Shown here: piece after piece, positions 36,472 to 45,798 of the stretch
Position numbering within the stretch: position 1 is the first letter of the stretch
Layout of the letters: each line of letters begins with the position of its first letter
DNA from: Azophilus sp965116165
Lineage (GTDB): Bacteria > Pseudomonadota > Gammaproteobacteria > Pseudomonadales > Azotimanducaceae
Reading direction: 5' to 3'
DNA length: 64,000 nucleotides
Assembly: GCA_965116165.1 (NCBI GenBank)
Contig: OZ220484.1
Coordinates: 3,586,171 to 3,650,170 of the forward strand
Notes under the pieces: generated by a model
Seen by the model: the letters and a program-made list of their open reading frames with translations, nothing else
Database searches by the model: none
Told to the model about the DNA's origin: nothing
Program-made: the position numbers and the translations under genes

Positions 36472-39396
36472 ATGACTATTTCTCGCAAAAGTGATCCGTT
36501 GCGTACTGCCATACGACACGCCATGTGGGCGGGTCCGGCATTGACCTTGGCTGGCCAGGCGCCGCTGGCCTTGGGGGGAGAAGCCGAGTCATCCGCTGCT
36601 GCGATCGAAGAGGTGGTGGTTACGGGTTCGCGCCTGATCCGCCAGGACTTCACAGCCATTAGCCCGATCGCCACAGTGGATAGCGACGTTATTCGCAACT
36701 CGGGCAACGCCTCGCTTGAGGAAACGCTCAACATGTATCCGCAGTTGAATCCGGATACCACCAGTGCTTCCAACCAGAGCGGCGGCGATGGCGTTTTGGC
36801 ACCGGACCTGCGTGGTTTGGGCTCCGTGCGCACCCTGGTTCTAGTCGACGGCAAGCGGTTCATTCCCGCTAGCGTCACAGGGCTTTCCGATATGGCGGTG
36901 ATCCCGGACATGCTGATTGAGCGGGTGGAAATTGCCACCGGCGGTGCCTCGGCGGTATACGGCTCCGATGCCATTGCCGGCGCGGTCAACTTCATTCTGA
37001 TGGATGACTTCGAGGGTACCGATGTACGTTATCAGTGGGGCGAGGCCGGCGAGGGCGATGCCTCCACGCACAAGGTCGATGTAACCCTGGGCGCGAATAG
37101 GGAAGACGGGTCGGGCAACATCACCTTCCACGCCTCCTATATGGAGCGTTCCCCAGTGTTCATGGAAAACCGCAAGTTTTCGCAGCAACCTTGGCTCGCC
37201 GACAGTACTGGCAAGCTGAACGAGTTTGGTTCAGGCAACATTCCGGGCGGAAAAATCTTCGTTCCGTCGGCGGATTTCGATCAAATTGTGGACGTCGACC
37301 TCGTCGGCGCGACAGCATCCTGTCCGGGCCCGATTCAGGGAATACGTTTTGGTGAAAACAGCCAGCCTCTGCCATTCTGCCGTCCCACCGACCAGTTCAA
37401 CTACGCGGCAACCAACTACATCCTGCGGCCCATGGAGCGGTGGCAAATCAGCGTACTCGGTAATTACGATGTTGCCGACAACATTGAGGCCTACACCCAA
37501 GCGTTCTACACCAAGAAGGAAAACGAGTGGCAGCAGGCCGCCTTGGCGGTTGCACCCACCAGCGCCGGTGCTCCCAACGGTACCCTGAGGCTACCCAACG
37601 CCGATACCAACCCGCTGTTCCCGGCTCCATTACGCGAGTTTTTTGCCGCCAACCGGCATTACTTCGACCCGGACGGCGATGGTGTGTTTGTTACCAATGG
37701 CAATGGGCGCCGCTTTTTGGAGTTCGGTCCGCGCAACGCCCACATCCTGCACGAATCCTTCGGTGTGACGGGTGGGTTGCGCGGCGCCATCCAATTGGCG
37801 AACAGCGAGTGGGCGTGGGATGCCTTCTACCAATTTCAGCGCTCGGATGTGGATGAGACACGGATTGGGTTGTTGTCTCGGTCGCGCACAACCTTGGGGC
37901 TTGATGTCGTGGTGGATGAGAACGGCAATCCGCGTTGCCGCATCAATCTACTCGACTGCGTACCGGTCAACATCTACGGCACTAATACGTTGACCTCGGA
38001 AATGGCGGACTTTCTTACGGTGACAACCGGGCGCGCCGATAAATTTGAACGGCAAGTGTTTGGGGGGTCATTGGCGGGCGACATGTTCGAATTGCCGGCG
38101 GGCGCGGTTGCGACTGCGGTCGGCTTCGAATGGCGTGATGAGACCTACCAAACCATACCCGATGAAATCTCCGCATCCGGTGACCTCGGCGGCGTACCAC
38201 CCGTACCCAACGATGGCGATTATGACCTTTGGGAACTCTACGCAGAGGCCCGCATTCCAATCATTTCGACTCTGGCCGTTGAAGGGGCGGTACGCTATTC
38301 CGATTACTCCACGGTTGGCGGCGTCACAACATGGCGGGCCGGCCTCGATTGGGCACCAATAGAATGGGCGCGCGGTCGCTTCTCCATCAGCCGTGCGATA
38401 CGCGCACCAAACCTCGACGAGTTGTATGCCCCGCCAAACCAGAGCTTTATCGGTGGGGAGGATCCCTGTGTGGTCGACAACAACCCCACATCGGCAATCA
38501 AGGATATCTGCAGGCAACAGGGCGTTCCCGAACGCTTCGTCGATGATTTGCAAGTTGGCGCGAGCCAGGGTTGGAACCAGTTCTCCGGCGGTAATCTGTC
38601 GCTAAACGAAGAGAAGTCGGATACCTACACAGTCGGGCTTGTGGTTTCGCCACCCGCGTTGGCGGGTTTGACGCTGACCTTGGATTATTGGGAGATCAAG
38701 GTCGAAGGCGCCATAAGTTCCGTCGATTCCCAAACTCTGGTGAACTCCTGCTTCGAACTGCTTGACAACAGCTCGCCGCAATGCCGAGCCATATCCCGCG
38801 ATGCGCTGGGCAACATCGATCAGGTCAACGCACCGCTGTTGAACCTGCAAACGCGCAAGGGAACCGGTATTGATCTACAGGCCAGCTATAACATGGTGCT
38901 GCCCGAATCGCTTGGTGTTCTTGGCAACGGCGCCTCGCTCGATCTGCGGTGGCTATCAACTTGGCAGACCAAGGACGACACCGTGATTCTGGAAGGCCAG
39001 CCGGTGGTTGATTGCGCGGGCTATCTTGGGGGTTCCTGCTCGGGCAACCTCATCCGGGCGACGCCGGATTTCCGGGGCCTGTTCAGTGCCGTGTGGAACA
39101 GTGGCTCGGCGCACATGCGTACCGATGTCGAGGTCATCGGCGGCTTCAAACTGGCCGAAGGGGCGTTTCCCAACAATAACATCCCCATCGGCACCGAGAC
39201 GTACTGGGATATTTCCGGGGGCTATACCTTCGCCAATTTCGTCGAGGTTTTCGCCGGAGTGAGCAATGTGCTCGACACTCAACCGCCGGTATTGGGTTTC
39301 CGCGCCGGCGGCGACTCGAATACCCAGGCGCAACTCTACGACACGGTGGGACGGCGCTACTTTGTGGGTACGACCATTCGGCTGGGACATCGATGA
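36472..39396 (+). CDS. TonB-dependent outer-membrane receptor, long form
   Basis: 974-residue importer. Signal region MTISRKSDPLRTAIRHAMW, TonB box IEEVVVTGSRLIR, plug with ETLNMYPQLNPD, LRGLGSVRTLVLVDGKR and IERVEIATGGASAVYGSDAIAGAVNF; barrel with TDLYR-like regions and C-terminal RRYFVGTTIRLGHR. This plug pattern (LVLVDGKR..GGASAVYGSDA) is typical of receptors for peptides or oligomers in Xanthomonas/Cellvibrio-type bacteria. Followed by the DUF885 peptidase-like gene after about 175 nt: uptake plus hydrolysis of a peptide-like substrate is plausible. Confidence 0.93.
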   Translation: MTISRKSDPLRTAIRHAMWAGPALTLAGQAPLALGGEAESSAAAIEEVVVTGSRLIRQDFTAISPIATVDSDVIRNSGNASLEETLNMYPQLNPDTTSASNQSGGDGVLAPDLRGLGSVRTLVLVDGKRFIPASVTGLSDMAVIPDMLIERVEIATGGASAVYGSDAIAGAVNFILMDDFEGTDVRYQWGEAGEGDASTHKVDVTLGANREDGSGNITFHASYMERSPVFMENRKFSQQPWLADSTGKLNEFGSGNIPGGKIFVPSADFDQIVDVDLVGATASCPGPIQGIRFGENSQPLPFCRPTDQFNYAATNYILRPMERWQISVLGNYDVADNIEAYTQAFYTKKENEWQQAALAVAPTSAGAPNGTLRLPNADTNPLFPAPLREFFAANRHYFDPDGDGVFVTNGNGRRFLEFGPRNAHILHESFGVTGGLRGAIQLANSEWAWDAFYQFQRSDVDETRIGLLSRSRTTLGLDVVVDENGNPRCRINLLDCVPVNIYGTNTLTSEMADFLTVTTGRADKFERQVFGGSLAGDMFELPAGAVATAVGFEWRDETYQTIPDEISASGDLGGVPPVPNDGDYDLWELYAEARIPIISTLAVEGAVRYSDYSTVGGVTTWRAGLDWAPIEWARGRFSISRAIRAPNLDELYAPPNQSFIGGEDPCVVDNNPTSAIKDICRQQGVPERFVDDLQVGASQGWNQFSGGNLSLNEEKSDTYTVGLVVSPPALAGLTLTLDYWEIKVEGAISSVDSQTLVNSCFELLDNSSPQCRAISRDALGNIDQVNAPLLNLQTRKGTGIDLQASYNMVLPESLGVLGNGASLDLRWLSTWQTKDDTVILEGQPVVDCAGYLGGSCSGNLIRATPDFRGLFSAVWNSGSAHMRTDVEVIGGFKLAEGAFPNNNIPIGTETYWDISGGYTFANFVEVFAGVSNVLDTQPPVLGFRAGGDSNTQAQLYDTVGRRYFVGTTIRLGHR

Positions 39397-39570
39397 TCAA
39401 ACCGAGTCGGCTAGATAGAGTGTCCCACAGGCCAACTCTCTTCGGGTATCCGGCGTCCCTCGCGGCGGCGGTCCCGTGGGCCGAGTGGAACCCGCATGGC
39501 ACTACCCTTGAATTGGCGAAGTGACGTTGGGCGCGGTGGGCACTGCTTTGCATTGGGAGGACAATTGACA

Positions 39571-41262
39571 ATGACACATTCACGGTTTGGACGATCGGTT
39601 GCAGCGCTTGTCTTGATTGGGGCGTTGGCGCCCTTGGCCACGGCCGCACGCTTGGAGGGCATGCCGGAGGGCTCGGGCTCCTACGACGATTTTGTGGCGC
39701 TGTTCCAGGAATTTCTAGCTTGGCAGGATCCGGAGCGTGCCGGTGGCCAGCGTCCGAATCGGGACATTGCCGGCGCGGCGATGGAGGTGCACCCGGATTA
39801 CGGCGCGGCAGCCGTGGCGGCGCGCGTCGCGCAGATGGATAAATTTCAGGCGCGCCTCCATAACATGGCTGTGACGGACTGGTCGTTGCCGGGGCAATCG
39901 GAATATCTCGCTGTGCGGTCTCGCTTTGACCGGTATGAGTTCACGCTCAAGGTTTCACGCCCCTGGTCCCGCGACCCTGGATTCTATGTCGATCGCTTGC
40001 TGCGGTTGACCTTCGCCGAACTGCCGCTTTCCGAATCGGAAACGCTGGACCTGCGTGTGCAACTCAAGGCCAGTTCGCTGCTTCTTGAGGCGGCCAAAGA
40101 AAATCTCACCGAGGTCGCCGCGGACTATGCGGATCTCGCTATCTTCAACCTGACCAACGCCGATGGCGTCGGCCACGGTTATCCCTACCGGGCAGTACCC
40201 CCGGCCGGTGTAATCGGCTGGTATGAGGATTTGTTGCAGCGGGCGGTGGAGCGGCAGCCGGAGCTTACCGAGGACATTGGCGCGGCACGGGCATCGGTGC
40301 AGGCATTCCATGCTTGGCTGGTGGAGAACCGTCCCGCGATGACGGGCAGCGGTGGCGTCGGCAAGGACTACTTCAATTGGTACCTCAAGCACGTCAAGCT
40401 GATGCCCTACAACGCGGACCAGATTGTAACTTTGGGATTGCGGGAACTCGACCGGCTCTGGAGTGTTTTGACGCTTGAGAAACACCGCAACCGGCATCTA
40501 CCGGAGATCGAACTTCCGACAACCGCGGCAGACTATGCCGCGCGCATCGCGGAGACCGACAAGCGCATTCGCACTTTTCTGGTGGAGCGAGACATCATCA
40601 CGATTCCGGGCTATGTGCGCGAACTCGACACCAACGTACCGTGGATCGTGCGTCCGGGCGGTCCTAACTTTTGGGAGCAAGTGCAATACCGCAACCCGAC
40701 GCCCGATCATCTGCACGCCGTTATTCCGGGACACCGTTTCGACGGCTTGGTCGAGCGCAACAACCCCCACCCTATTCGCGGCAAGATCACCTCCGGCGCC
40801 CGCACCGAGGGTTGGGCTGTCTACTTGGAAGAGGGCATGATGAATGCGGGTGTTATCGACGACCGGCCCCGGGTGCGAGAACTGATCTACATTTTCGGCA
40901 TTTTCCGCGCCGCACGGGTGCCTGCGGATGTTTGGCTGCAAACCAATGAAATGAGCGTTCCGGAAGTTGTACGGTGGTGGATGGAACGCACCCCCTGGCT
41001 TGATGAGGATGTTGCACGCGTCGATGCCGAAATTTACCTGCGTCGCCCGCCCGGCTACGGCCTAGGCTATACCGTGGGTATGCTACAGATGCAGCATCTG
41101 CTTGCCGACCGCAAAATGCAGCTTGGCGGCGACTTCAATCTGAAGGAGTTCCACGACACTTTCATGGCGGCCGGGCGCCTGCCCTTGTCCTTGATTCGTT
41201 GGGAAATGACGGGGTTGGACGACGAGGTGCGCGAATTTTGGAAGCGGGAGCGTCTGAATTAG
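39571..41262 (+). CDS. DUF885 family protein, probable exported metallopeptidase-like enzyme
   Basis: 563 residues with a signal peptide (MTHSRFGRSVAALVLIGALA..ATA). DUF885 hallmarks: GVGKDYFNWYLKH, TEGWAVYLEEGMM (EGWAxYxE motif), and PGYGLGYTVGMLQM near the C-terminus. The family is related to zinc peptidases, but not every metal ligand can be checked by eye; the usual HExxH-like region is weak. Ribosome site GGGAGGA 10 nt before the ATG at 39571. Follows the TonB receptor, suggesting peptide breakdown. Confidence 0.85.
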   Translation: MTHSRFGRSVAALVLIGALAPLATAARLEGMPEGSGSYDDFVALFQEFLAWQDPERAGGQRPNRDIAGAAMEVHPDYGAAAVAARVAQMDKFQARLHNMAVTDWSLPGQSEYLAVRSRFDRYEFTLKVSRPWSRDPGFYVDRLLRLTFAELPLSESETLDLRVQLKASSLLLEAAKENLTEVAADYADLAIFNLTNADGVGHGYPYRAVPPAGVIGWYEDLLQRAVERQPELTEDIGAARASVQAFHAWLVENRPAMTGSGGVGKDYFNWYLKHVKLMPYNADQIVTLGLRELDRLWSVLTLEKHRNRHLPEIELPTTAADYAARIAETDKRIRTFLVERDIITIPGYVRELDTNVPWIVRPGGPNFWEQVQYRNPTPDHLHAVIPGHRFDGLVERNNPHPIRGKITSGARTEGWAVYLEEGMMNAGVIDDRPRVRELIYIFGIFRAARVPADVWLQTNEMSVPEVVRWWMERTPWLDEDVARVDAEIYLRRPPGYGLGYTVGMLQMQHLLADRKMQLGGDFNLKEFHDTFMAAGRLPLSLIRWEMTGLDDEVREFWKRERLN

Positions 41263-41462
41263 AGTGTTTCCTGGATGAGGGCGCACAATCCTTGCCCTCG
41301 GCCTTGAGATGCCACGCGTCCGAACAGCACGTGGACGAGGTCTGAGGCGCGGGAGATGTCGTTCAGTGTCATACTTGGACGCGTCCGGGTGAAGGTGCGC
41401 ATGATCTCAAGCCCCCGCACCAGCGAGTTGACGTGGTCACGCTTGTTGATTTTCGTCTTCAT
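41259..41462 (-). pseudogene. Truncated IclR-family regulator
   Basis: 67 residues only: MKTKINKRDHVNSLVRGLEIMRTF and MTLNDISRASDL are the start of an IclR winged helix, after which the sequence departs (VLFGRVASQGRGQ) and stops. IclR proteins are about 250 residues, so the recognition helix and the whole effector domain are missing. The frame ends against the 3' end of the DUF885 gene (4-bp overlap), so a deletion joining the two is likely. It overlaps the deacetylase stop by ATGA. Confidence 0.7.
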
Positions 41463-42349
41463 AGCAGTGCCTTGACCCACCGGGCAACCTCGGCGTGGGT
41501 GCCGAACCACACATCGCCTATGGACAGGGCGTGCTCGATCAGGCGCTCAAGTATCCAAATGCGCGAGCGGTAGCCGATGACGAACGGGTGCATCACGAGT
41601 TGAAACAGGCCGCGCTGTTGCCAAGCCGCATCCAGCTCTCGCCGGAAGATGTCGAAGACATCCTCGGGTGTGGCCCAGGGCCGTGTGGCCGGCTGGCGGT
41701 TGAACATCAGGTAGACCGCATCGTCGCGGAGCCATTCGACGGGAACTTCCACAACGCCGGTGGGTTCGCCGTCGAGCAGGAGTTCATAGCAGTCCTCATC
41801 GGCCATCAGCGAGCTGTCGTACTCGAGGCCCATTTCTGCGACGATTGCGATCGTATCGCGGCTCAGATCCCAGTTTGCGGAGCGGAACCCGACCGGCGCC
41901 GTTCCCAGTTGGTCCGCCAGCAGGTCGCGCGCGCGCAACGCCAGTTCCCGTTCCGTCACCGCATCCAAGAGGGAGTTGTTCTCATGCATCCAGCCATGGA
42001 TACCGATTTCGTGTCCGGCACCGGCGATGCGTTTCGTTTCGTCGGGATCGATCAGGGCGCAGACCGCTGGCATGAAGAAGCTGGCCCCGACTTCGTGCCG
42101 GCGCAGGATTTCGATGATTCGCGGTACGCCGACCCGACGGCCGAACTCGCCCCAAGCCAAGCGTCCCACCGCCTGACCGCCAGCTCCGAGTTCGTAGGCC
42201 TCGTGGTCGCAGTCGAAGGAAAAGGCAACTGCGCAGCGGGCATCTTGCGGCCAGACATCGGGTTTCAGGGAACGGCCCGCCCGCACACGGCCAACCTGCC
42301 GGCGCCAGTCGCTATCGGGTTCCCAAGGTGCAGTGACCACCATACTCAT
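41459..42349 (-). CDS. Polysaccharide deacetylase family (PuuE-like) hydrolase
   Basis: 296-residue NodB-fold enzyme. Catalytic-base motif FSFDCDHEAYE, metal-binding HGWMHEN, RSANWDLSRDT, and QLVMHPFVIGYRSR. This pattern (FDxDxE with HxxxHEN) belongs to the cytosolic PuuE-like branch that acts on small amides such as allantoin or imides rather than on polymer, and no signal peptide is present. Start at 42349 (MSMVVTAPWEP) or 42343. Coupled to the IclR remnant (ATGA), divergent from the SDR at 42482. Confidence 0.85.
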   Translation of the reverse strand: MSMVVTAPWEPDSDWRRQVGRVRAGRSLKPDVWPQDARCAVAFSFDCDHEAYELGAGGQAVGRLAWGEFGRRVGVPRIIEILRRHEVGASFFMPAVCALIDPDETKRIAGAGHEIGIHGWMHENNSLLDAVTERELALRARDLLADQLGTAPVGFRSANWDLSRDTIAIVAEMGLEYDSSLMADEDCYELLLDGEPTGVVEVPVEWLRDDAVYLMFNRQPATRPWATPEDVFDIFRRELDAAWQQRGLFQLVMHPFVIGYRSRIWILERLIEHALSIGDVWFGTHAEVARWVKALL

Positions 42350-42481
42350 ACAGTGCAATAATGAGCGGCCATTATCCGTGGTGGGAGGGCAGGATGACAA
42401 ATGTACCCGGCGGCGCGCTGTCATGGCGGCAAGTCCCCGCGCCGCCTAGCAGTTAGCGCATATCACGGCATCCTGGGTTTC

Positions 42482-43264
42482 ATGAGCAAAGGGCCCCTGA
42501 GCGACAGAGTAATCCTGCTGACCGGTGCCTCCCAAGGCATCGGTGCCGCTACCGCGGGCGTACTTGGCGCTGCGGGGGCCCGGTTGATCGCCCATTATCG
42601 GGGGCATCCCGGAGACCGGGAAGGTGCCGAGGCAGCCGTTGCCGACATCAAGGCGGGCCGCAGACATCTCGTGGCCGGGGACTTCACCGACAACACTGCG
42701 GTGGAGCGGGTCTGGCAGGAAGCCTTGGCTTGGTACGGCCACATTGATGTGCTCGTTCTCAATGCCGCCTTCATGCACCCGTCCGGTGGTTTTGACGACA
42801 GTGAGGAGAATTGGGACATCTCTTGGACGACACATCTCCAAGTGAACGTGCAGGCCCAGGCCCGTCTGATGCGCGCGGCGGTCCGGCATTTCAGGACACG
42901 AGGTGGCGGCATTATCGTGCTGATGTCGAGTTGGGTGGCGCAGCGCGGCGCGACTGATCCGAAAATGATTGCCTATGCTGCCTCCAAGGGAGCGATCAAG
43001 GCCGTCGCCCAATCCATCGCCCGGGGTTATGCGAAGGAAGGTATCTACACCTACATCGTCGCGCCGGGTATCGTGCGTACTCGAATGTCCATCGACTTTG
43101 CCGAAATGCAGAGTGGCGAGGATGCTGTGACACAGTCCCTGGCAATGCGCGAATGGGTTCCCCCGGGCGAAGTGGGCGAACTGATCGCATTTCTGGCCGA
43201 GGGCAACATGCGTCACCTTTCCGGTGCAACCCTCGACATCAACGGAGCGACCTATGTCCGCTGA
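42482..43264 (+). CDS. Short-chain dehydrogenase/reductase (SDR), copy 2
   Basis: 260-residue paralog of the SDR at 35277: TGASQGIGAATAGVLGAAGAR, LVLNAAFMH, SSWVAQRGATDP, YAASKGAIK (Tyr-Lys), and C-terminal HLSGATLDINGATYVR. Both share SSW-AQRGAT and the tail, so they probably act on related substrates. Start at ATG 42482; the upstream frame to 42401 has no support. First gene of a plus-strand set leading to the NTF2-like and [2Fe-2S]-FAD genes. Confidence 0.9.
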   Translation: MSKGPLSDRVILLTGASQGIGAATAGVLGAAGARLIAHYRGHPGDREGAEAAVADIKAGRRHLVAGDFTDNTAVERVWQEALAWYGHIDVLVLNAAFMHPSGGFDDSEENWDISWTTHLQVNVQAQARLMRAAVRHFRTRGGGIIVLMSSWVAQRGATDPKMIAYAASKGAIKAVAQSIARGYAKEGIYTYIVAPGIVRTRMSIDFAEMQSGEDAVTQSLAMREWVPPGEVGELIAFLAEGNMRHLSGATLDINGATYVR

Positions 43265-43535
43265 CCGTCAGGGAACCACAGTGCCGCTAGCAATGGAAGC
43301 GGTTGTCCAGCGTGGGCATTCGGCACCTTGGCACCACTGGCGGATTTTAAAGCACTTCAGCGCACTCGGAATCAACCGACAACTCGGTTACCCGGTGTGC
43401 CGAAGGCTCGTACCGCATGTCTGCCTGGTGCTCGGAAAGCCCGCTCCCGGAAGATCCGCAAGTGACCTGTTCCGCTCGGGGTTTTGGTCCACGCGGAATG
43501 CCTCGAAGCCTGTTGATCGGGATGCCGCATCGTGA
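43254..43535 (+). CDS. Possible small protein between SDR and NTF2-like gene
   Basis: 93-residue frame (MSADRQGTTVPLAMEAVVQRG...) beginning inside the SDR 3' end and ending in a TGA that overlaps the GTG start of the next gene. The double overlap suggests translational coupling, but composition (many Arg, Ser, Pro) and lack of any recognisable motif argue that it may be noncoding. Low confidence. Confidence 0.3.
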   Translation: MSADRQGTTVPLAMEAVVQRGHSAPWHHWRILKHFSALGINRQLGYPVCRRLVPHVCLVLGKPAPGRSASDLFRSGFWSTRNASKPVDRDAAS

Positions 43536-44059
43536 GCGATGAACGGTTACGGCAACTGTGCGATGCCGAAGAAATAACCTGGGTGCTCAACGAGTACTGC
43601 AACGCGCTGGACTGCATGGACCTGCCACGCCTATGCGCCCTGTTCACCCCGGATTGCTTGGTTGTGTACGGCCCCAATGACTGGCTGCGGAGCTGTGGCG
43701 CGGTGGCGCTCAAGCAGTCGCTCGCCCGCATGTGGCGGTGGGCGCGAACCTCTCATCATCTGAGCAACGTGCAAATCGGATTCCAGGGTGCGGATGAAGC
43801 CTTGGTGCGCAGTTACGTACAGGCTTGGCACGAGCGGCCGGATGGCTCCACGGCAACCATCTACGGCCAGTATCAAGACCGGTTCGTGCGACAGGACGCC
43901 GGCTGGCGCATCGCCGAGCGGTGTATGTTCATGAACGGTAATGACAGTGGTTTCACGGTGAACATCAATCGGTTCAAACGCATTCCGCCTCCGGACGGAT
44001 GGCAACCGCCCACGGAAACGATGCACCGCTGGGGACGAACCGGGAAAGATCCGCGGTAA
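43532..44059 (+). CDS. NTF2/SnoaL-like protein, possible ring-hydroxylating-dioxygenase-beta-like fold
   Basis: 175 residues starting GTG: MSDERLRQLCDAEEITWVLNEYCNALDCMDLPRLCALF is the typical N-terminal helix pair of SnoaL-like proteins (conserved EI..L..Y..A.D..D...L..LF), then strands VQIGFQGADEALVRSYVQAWHE and GQYQDRFVRQDAGWRIAERC. Probably a small-molecule-binding or isomerase partner of the pathway. 26 nt before the next gene. Confidence 0.75.
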   Translation: MSDERLRQLCDAEEITWVLNEYCNALDCMDLPRLCALFTPDCLVVYGPNDWLRSCGAVALKQSLARMWRWARTSHHLSNVQIGFQGADEALVRSYVQAWHERPDGSTATIYGQYQDRFVRQDAGWRIAERCMFMNGNDSGFTVNINRFKRIPPPDGWQPPTETMHRWGRTGKDPR

Positions 44060-44085
44060 GCGAAGCCGACGGCGTCAGGACAGTC

Positions 44086-45798
44086 ATGGAGAGAATCAGC
44101 ATCTTCTTCGAGGGACGGGAAATTCGGTGCCGACCGGGCATTTCCGTGGCTGCGGCACTGACGGCAGTCGGCGAGCGCGAACTTCGGCATGCGGGTTCCG
44201 GCGATGGGCGGGGCCTGTTCTGCGGCATGGGTGTCTGTCAGGAATGCCGGATGTGGATCGACGGCCGCAGTGGCATCCGGGCGTGTATGAAGCCCGTCGC
44301 GGATGCGATGCGTGTCTCCCGAATGCCGGAACCGGTGCCGCCGGGTGGGTATTCGCCGGACAATGGGGGGAGAGGTCGGCCGGAAACGCCGGATCTGTTG
44401 ATCGTGGGAGGTGGCGCGGGCGGGCTCACGGCCGCATCCGTAGCGGGCGAGGCGGGTGCCGATGTCGTGCTCGTCGATGAGCGTCCAGCACTCGGCGGCC
44501 AGTTCTTCAAGCAACCCGTCCCGACGGCGCAACTGCCCGCATCTCTGGCGGATGACCGGCAGTTCGAGTCCGGGCGTGTCCTGATCGAACGGGCGAGACG
44601 CTCGGGAGTACGGATATTCGTCGGCACCGAAATCTGGGGTGCCTTTGCTCCAAACGAGTTCGGTGTCTCCGATGGACATGGCAGTTGGATCATGCGTCCG
44701 AGGCGAACCATCGTTGCAACCGGTGCCTACGAGCGGGGGATGCCGGTTCCGGGCTGGACCTTGCCCGGCGTCATGACCACTGGCGCTGCCCAGACCCTGT
44801 TGCGCAGCCACGGTGTGCTTGCCGGCAAATGTTTACTCGTGGCGGGTAACGGGCCGTTAAACCTTCAGGTAGCGCTTGAATTGCGGCAGGCCGGTGCCAC
44901 GGTGGTTGCGGTGGCGGAATCTGCCCGTGCGCCCGGCCGGGGTGTCCTAGGGGATGCCGCGCTAATGTTTTTGTCCGCGCCGGATATTGCCGTGGACGGC
45001 CTCCGCTACCTAGCCGGGTTGCGATCCACCGGTGTGCCGGTGCTCTATCGGCGGATTCTGAAAGGGGTGGACCGCGCCAACGGTGGACTCTTGGCGACCC
45101 TTGCTAAGGTAGGCGAGGAGAACATGGGGGTTGACCGTGAGGTGGCGGTGGACACGGTATGTGTTGGATACGGCTTTCAGCCGAATAACGAAGTCCTTCG
45201 ATGTCTGGGTTGTCGGCACGGCCATGACAGAGGACGCGGCCACTTGGCAACGGTGCGCGACGAGCATTGTGAGACCACCGTATCAGGGGTCTATGCGGTC
45301 GGCGATTGCTGTGGGCTCGGTGGTGTGTCATCGGCGGTGGAGGAGGGATTGATCGCCGCGTCTGCCGCCGTCCGTTCCCTGGGTTTCACCTTATCTGCGA
45401 AAGCCACCCGCGAATGCGAACGAGCGGTGCGCAGGCTGCGCCGCCATCGCAGGTTCCAGGCTGCCCTGTGGCGCGTATTTGCCGCGCCGCACTATCAGAC
45501 GGAACTCGCCGTGCCGGATACGCTCATTTGCCGTTGCGAAAATGTCCGGCTTGGCGACTTGAGTGCGGCGCTCGAACAGGGCGATACGACCGTTGCCATG
45601 TTGAAACAGCGCACCCGTCTTGGTATGGGGCCATGTCAGGGTCGCTACTGCGCCCCCGTTGCCGCATCCATCATCGAACGGCACACAGGACGCCCGACCG
45701 GAGAACATTCCCTGTTCGCGCCCCGAGTGCCGATCAAGCCCGTCCGTATCGGCGAGGTCGCGGGCATGGCGGGCATTGAGCCCGCCTCCGACGCCTGA
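44086..45798 (+). CDS. Fused [2Fe-2S]-FAD dehydrogenase subunit (HcnA+HcnB / opine oxidase alpha type)
   Basis: 570-residue protein combining two normally separate subunits. N-terminal [2Fe-2S] ferredoxin-like domain with Cys46, Cys51, Cys54 and Cys67 (FCGMGVCQEC...RAC). FAD domain with LIVGGGAGGLTAAS at about 104-118, GGQFFKQP, VATGAYERGMPVPGWTLPG, and GVYAVGDCCGL. C-terminal BFD-like Fe-S site CRCEN (Cys482, Cys484) with GMGPCQGRYC (Cys517, Cys522). In HcnABC, opine oxidase and D-hydroxyproline dehydrogenase such a protein pairs with a DadA-like FAD subunit; the candidate partner is 30784-31932. Oxidises an amino or imino acid; substrate unknown. Confidence 0.9.
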   Translation: MERISIFFEGREIRCRPGISVAAALTAVGERELRHAGSGDGRGLFCGMGVCQECRMWIDGRSGIRACMKPVADAMRVSRMPEPVPPGGYSPDNGGRGRPETPDLLIVGGGAGGLTAASVAGEAGADVVLVDERPALGGQFFKQPVPTAQLPASLADDRQFESGRVLIERARRSGVRIFVGTEIWGAFAPNEFGVSDGHGSWIMRPRRTIVATGAYERGMPVPGWTLPGVMTTGAAQTLLRSHGVLAGKCLLVAGNGPLNLQVALELRQAGATVVAVAESARAPGRGVLGDAALMFLSAPDIAVDGLRYLAGLRSTGVPVLYRRILKGVDRANGGLLATLAKVGEENMGVDREVAVDTVCVGYGFQPNNEVLRCLGCRHGHDRGRGHLATVRDEHCETTVSGVYAVGDCCGLGGVSSAVEEGLIAASAAVRSLGFTLSAKATRECERAVRRLRRHRRFQAALWRVFAAPHYQTELAVPDTLICRCENVRLGDLSAALEQGDTTVAMLKQRTRLGMGPCQGRYCAPVAASIIERHTGRPTGEHSLFAPRVPIKPVRIGEVAGMAGIEPASDA

